Shown one piece after another: positions 5,375 to 7,405 of a stretch of DNA of 7,405 nucleotides (within the stretch, counting starts at the first letter, position 1; every line of letters begins with the position of its first letter). This DNA comes from Desulfobacteraceae bacterium UBA2230 (GTDB taxonomy: Bacteria; Desulfobacterota; Desulfobacteria; Desulfobacterales; Desulfosarcinaceae). The position numbers and the translations under genes were made by a program. The notes under the pieces were generated by a model that was not told the origin of the DNA, searched no databases, and saw only the letters and a program-made list of their open reading frames with translations. The stretch spans positions 1-7,405 of the forward strand of contig DDYQ01000071.1 in assembly GCA_002348005.1 (NCBI GenBank). Reading direction: 5' to 3'.

Positions 5375-6832
5375 CTATCCGTTCTCCGTTTCCAGGCAGT
5401 GCTTGGAGACGACGTTATCGAAGGCCACGGGGTAGCAGCCGTCGAAGCACGCCTTGCAGAAGTGGTTGTCAGGGTCGGGCACCCCCATGGAACACAGCAA
5501 GCCGTCCAGGCTCAGGTAGTGAAGCGAGTCCAATCCGAGATACTGCTGCAGTTCCGGCACGCTCATGCGGGCGGCGATCAGTTCGCCTTTGGTCGAAAAG
5601 TCAATGCCGTAATGGCAGGGAAACCGGTGCGGCGGCCCGGCCACGCGCAGATGAACGCGCTTTACGCCCAGTTCGCGCAGGGCACGCACGCGGGTCCTGA
5701 CCGTTGTGCCGCGGATGATGCTGTCCTCGATAATGATGATGTCCTTGCCCCTGAGCAGTTCCTTAATGGGATTCAATTTAACCCGCACGCCGAAGTCGCG
5801 CATGCTCTGTGTGGGCTGTATAAAGGTCCGACCCACGTAGTGATTGCGGATCATGCCCAGTTCGAAGGGAATCCCCGAAGCTTCGGAGTAGCCCAGGGCC
5901 GCGTAGGTGCCCGAATCCGGGAACGGCATCACCAGATCGGCCGCCACCGGCGCCTCCTGGGCCAGACGGCGGCCATGCGTTTTGCGCACCTGGTAGACAT
6001 TATGTCCCAGGATGGTGCTGTCGGGACGCGCGAAATAGATGAATTCGAAGATACAGAAGGCGCGGCGGCCGGCCTGCGGCAGGTAAAGCGAGCGCGCCCC
6101 CCGATCATCGATGATGACGATTTCACCGGGGTCGAGTTCGCGCACGAACTCGGCCTGTATCAGGTCCAGGGCGCAGCTTTCGGAGGCCAGCACCCAGTTG
6201 CCGTTCAAGCGGCCGAGGCACAGCGGCCGGAAGCCGTGCGGGTCCTTGATCCCGACCACTTCGCCGCGGCTGGTCAACACCACCATGGAAAAAGCCCCCT
6301 GCAAGCGGGCAGCCGAAGCCAGCAGAGCCTGTTCGAAGCCCAGTTTCAGGTTGCGCACAAAGAGGTGCAGGAAGATTTCGCTGTCGGCCGTCGATTGAAA
6401 GATCGACCCCTCTTCTTCCAATTCGGCCTTAAGTTGATGCGCATTGACCAGATTGCCGTTGTGGGCCACGGCATACGCCTTCTGGCGGTGACGGACCACG
6501 AACGGCTGGGCGTTGATCAGCACCGAGCTGCCGGTGGTCGAATAACGCGCATGGCCGATGGCGCTGCTGCCCTTGAGCGGCTCGAGCACTTCCATGCTGA
6601 AGACATCCGACACCAGGCCCATGGCGCGGTGTTCGTGCATCACATCGTTGTCCGCGGCCGCGATGCCGGCGCTTTCCTGTCCACGGTGCTGCAACGCGTA
6701 AAGACCGAAGTAACACATCTTGGCCGCCTCAGGATGGCCGTAAACGCCGAAAATGCCGCACGCCTCGCGCGGATGGTCGTCCATGGACTGGAACGCGTTG
6801 GAAGCAATTGAATTGGGTTGGATGCTGTTCAT
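5375..6832 (-). CDS. purF: Amidophosphoribosyltransferase (glutamine PRPP amidotransferase)
   Basis: 485 residues. It catalyses the first step of purine synthesis, PRPP plus glutamine to 5-phosphoribosylamine. The N-terminal Ntn glutaminase domain starts at C25 in REACGIFGVYG, with ALQHRGQESAG (46-56) and AHNGNLVNA (123-131) following. The phosphoribosyltransferase domain carries the PRPP loop IIIIEDSIIRGTT (365-377). Cysteines C260, C406, C459 and C462 (the last two in FCKACFDG) match the Bacillus-type Fe-S-containing PurF with a cleaved propeptide, rather than the E. coli type. The start at 6832 is chosen because GGAGAG lies 8 bases upstream. It gives a 24-residue propeptide, longer than the 11 residues of B. 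subtilis. A GTG at 6889 without a ribosome site and an ATG at 6784 (8-residue propeptide, no ribosome site) are less likely. It follows carB by 60 bases, probably in one transcript. Confidence 0.96.
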   Translation of the reverse strand: MNSIQPNSIASNAFQSMDDHPREACGIFGVYGHPEAAKMCYFGLYALQHRGQESAGIAAADNDVMHEHRAMGLVSDVFSMEVLEPLKGSSAIGHARYSTTGSSVLINAQPFVVRHRQKAYAVAHNGNLVNAHQLKAELEEEGSIFQSTADSEIFLHLFVRNLKLGFEQALLASAARLQGAFSMVVLTSRGEVVGIKDPHGFRPLCLGRLNGNWVLASESCALDLIQAEFVRELDPGEIVIIDDRGARSLYLPQAGRRAFCIFEFIYFARPDSTILGHNVYQVRKTHGRRLAQEAPVAADLVMPFPDSGTYAALGYSEASGIPFELGMIRNHYVGRTFIQPTQSMRDFGVRVKLNPIKELLRGKDIIIIEDSIIRGTTVRTRVRALRELGVKRVHLRVAGPPHRFPCHYGIDFSTKGELIAARMSVPELQQYLGLDSLHYLSLDGLLCSMGVPDPDNHFCKACFDGCYPVAFDNVVSKHCLETENG

Positions 6833-6892
6833 TACCGATTCTCTCCGATCGACTCGTCCGTACCGTTCAACCGTCGCCCCGGGCGCCACGCA

Positions 6893-7405
6893 TCAAGCTG
6901 CGGCACGGCCATGATACTCCTGCAGACACCTGACCGAGAAGGCCTGGAACCTGAGCGCCGCCACGGCCTTGCTCACCGCCAGGGCGCCGGCCACGGTGGT
7001 CACGTAGGGGATGCCGTATTTGAGGGCCGCCCGGCGGATCACGTAGCCGTCGCGGCTGGAGCGGTCGCCCGACCCTGTATTGACCACCAGATCGATCTGA
7101 CGGTTCTTGATGGCGTCTTCCACGTGCGGCCGCCCCTGGGTCAGTTTGTTGACCTGTTGCACGGCAATGCCGCGAGCGCGCAGGAAGTCGCAGGTACCGC
7201 TGGTGCTCAGGATCGCAAAACCCAGCCGCTCGAATTCGCGCGCTACGGGTACGATGGCCGGCTTGTCGGCATCCATCACGCTGATGAAAACCGTTCCCTT
7301 TTCGGGCAGACGCTGACCGGCGCCCAGTTGCGCCTTCGCATAGGCCGTGCCGAAGTCGACCCCCATGCCCATCACCTCGCCGGTGGATTTCATCTCCGGA
7401 CCGAG
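6893..7405 (-). CDS. carB: Carbamoyl-phosphate synthase large subunit, C-terminal part
   Basis: The final 170 residues are present; the rest lies beyond the right edge and the frame is open to base 7405. It begins at LGPEMKSTGEVMG, the conserved end of the second ATP-grasp half. It then enters the methylglyoxal-synthase-like allosteric domain: GTVFISVMDADKP, ILSTSGTCDFLRARGI, the VNKLTQGRPHVEDAI segment and LVVNTGSG, followed by a C-terminal helix. CarB makes carbamoyl phosphate from bicarbonate, ATP and CarA-derived ammonia for pyrimidine and arginine synthesis. In E. coli this end domain receives the UMP and ornithine signals. It stops with TGA at 6895-6893, just before the purF leader, so the two nucleotide genes appear linked. 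Confidence 0.96.
   Translation of the reverse strand, partial: LGPEMKSTGEVMGMGVDFGTAYAKAQLGAGQRLPEKGTVFISVMDADKPAIVPVAREFERLGFAILSTSGTCDFLRARGIAVQQVNKLTQGRPHVEDAIKNRQIDLVVNTGSGDRSSRDGYVIRRAALKYGIPYVTTVAGALAVSKAVAALRFQAFSVRCLQEYHGRAAA

Noticed and set aside
5318..6811. 497-codon plus-strand open frame
   Set aside because: It is exactly antisense to purF, whose motifs are unmistakable. The frame's length comes from the high-GC codon bias of the real gene, and its translation shows no domain.

Overview
The window reads as ordinary chromosome of an anaerobic, fairly GC-rich bacterium, most likely a Desulfobacterota (Desulfosarcina/Desulfobacteraceae-like) member. This is inferred from the kinds of genes present: a DUF362 protein fused to a two-cluster ferredoxin, a PurF with the Fe-S cysteine set, a UROD/MetE-superfamily protein, and a stand-alone cyclic-nucleotide-binding protein next to a radical SAM enzyme. 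No mobile element, CRISPR array, tRNA or rRNA was seen.

Layout, left to right. (1) 1-410, minus strand: 5' part of a UROD/MetE-like gene cut by the window edge. (2) 411-777: divergent intergenic region with a near-consensus sigma-70-type promoter (708-736) firing right. (3) 778-1392, plus strand: a small six-cysteine protein of unknown function followed by tatA, probably one transcript ending at a hairpin at 1411-1443. (4) 1393-1886: about 490 bases without a convincing gene between convergent tatA and ssb, rich in small hairpins. (5) 1887-2324, minus strand: ssb. (6) 2541-5274, minus strand: a three-gene set transcribed leftward as cNMP-binding protein, then twitch/SPASM-like radical SAM enzyme, then DUF362-ferredoxin protein. 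It has its own promoter (5317-5346) and a terminator-like hairpin plus T-tract (2508-2541). (7) 5375-7405, minus strand: purF, and upstream of it the 3' end of carB, cut by the right edge.

How the genes fit together. carB and purF are a nucleotide-synthesis pair (carbamoyl phosphate for pyrimidines and arginine; phosphoribosylamine for purines), closely spaced. ssb is a standard replication and repair gene. The least explained unit is the cNMP-sensor/radical SAM/DUF362-ferredoxin operon. Its first two genes overlap in a TGATG junction, which suggests coupled translation. The sensor keeps the residues of a cyclic-nucleotide pocket but has no DNA-binding domain. The last two proteins carry several predicted Fe-S clusters. 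A nucleotide-gated redox modification pathway is a reasonable guess, but the substrate cannot be read from the sequence. The second unexplained unit is the cysteine-rich protein paired with a tatA that has no tatB or tatC beside it.
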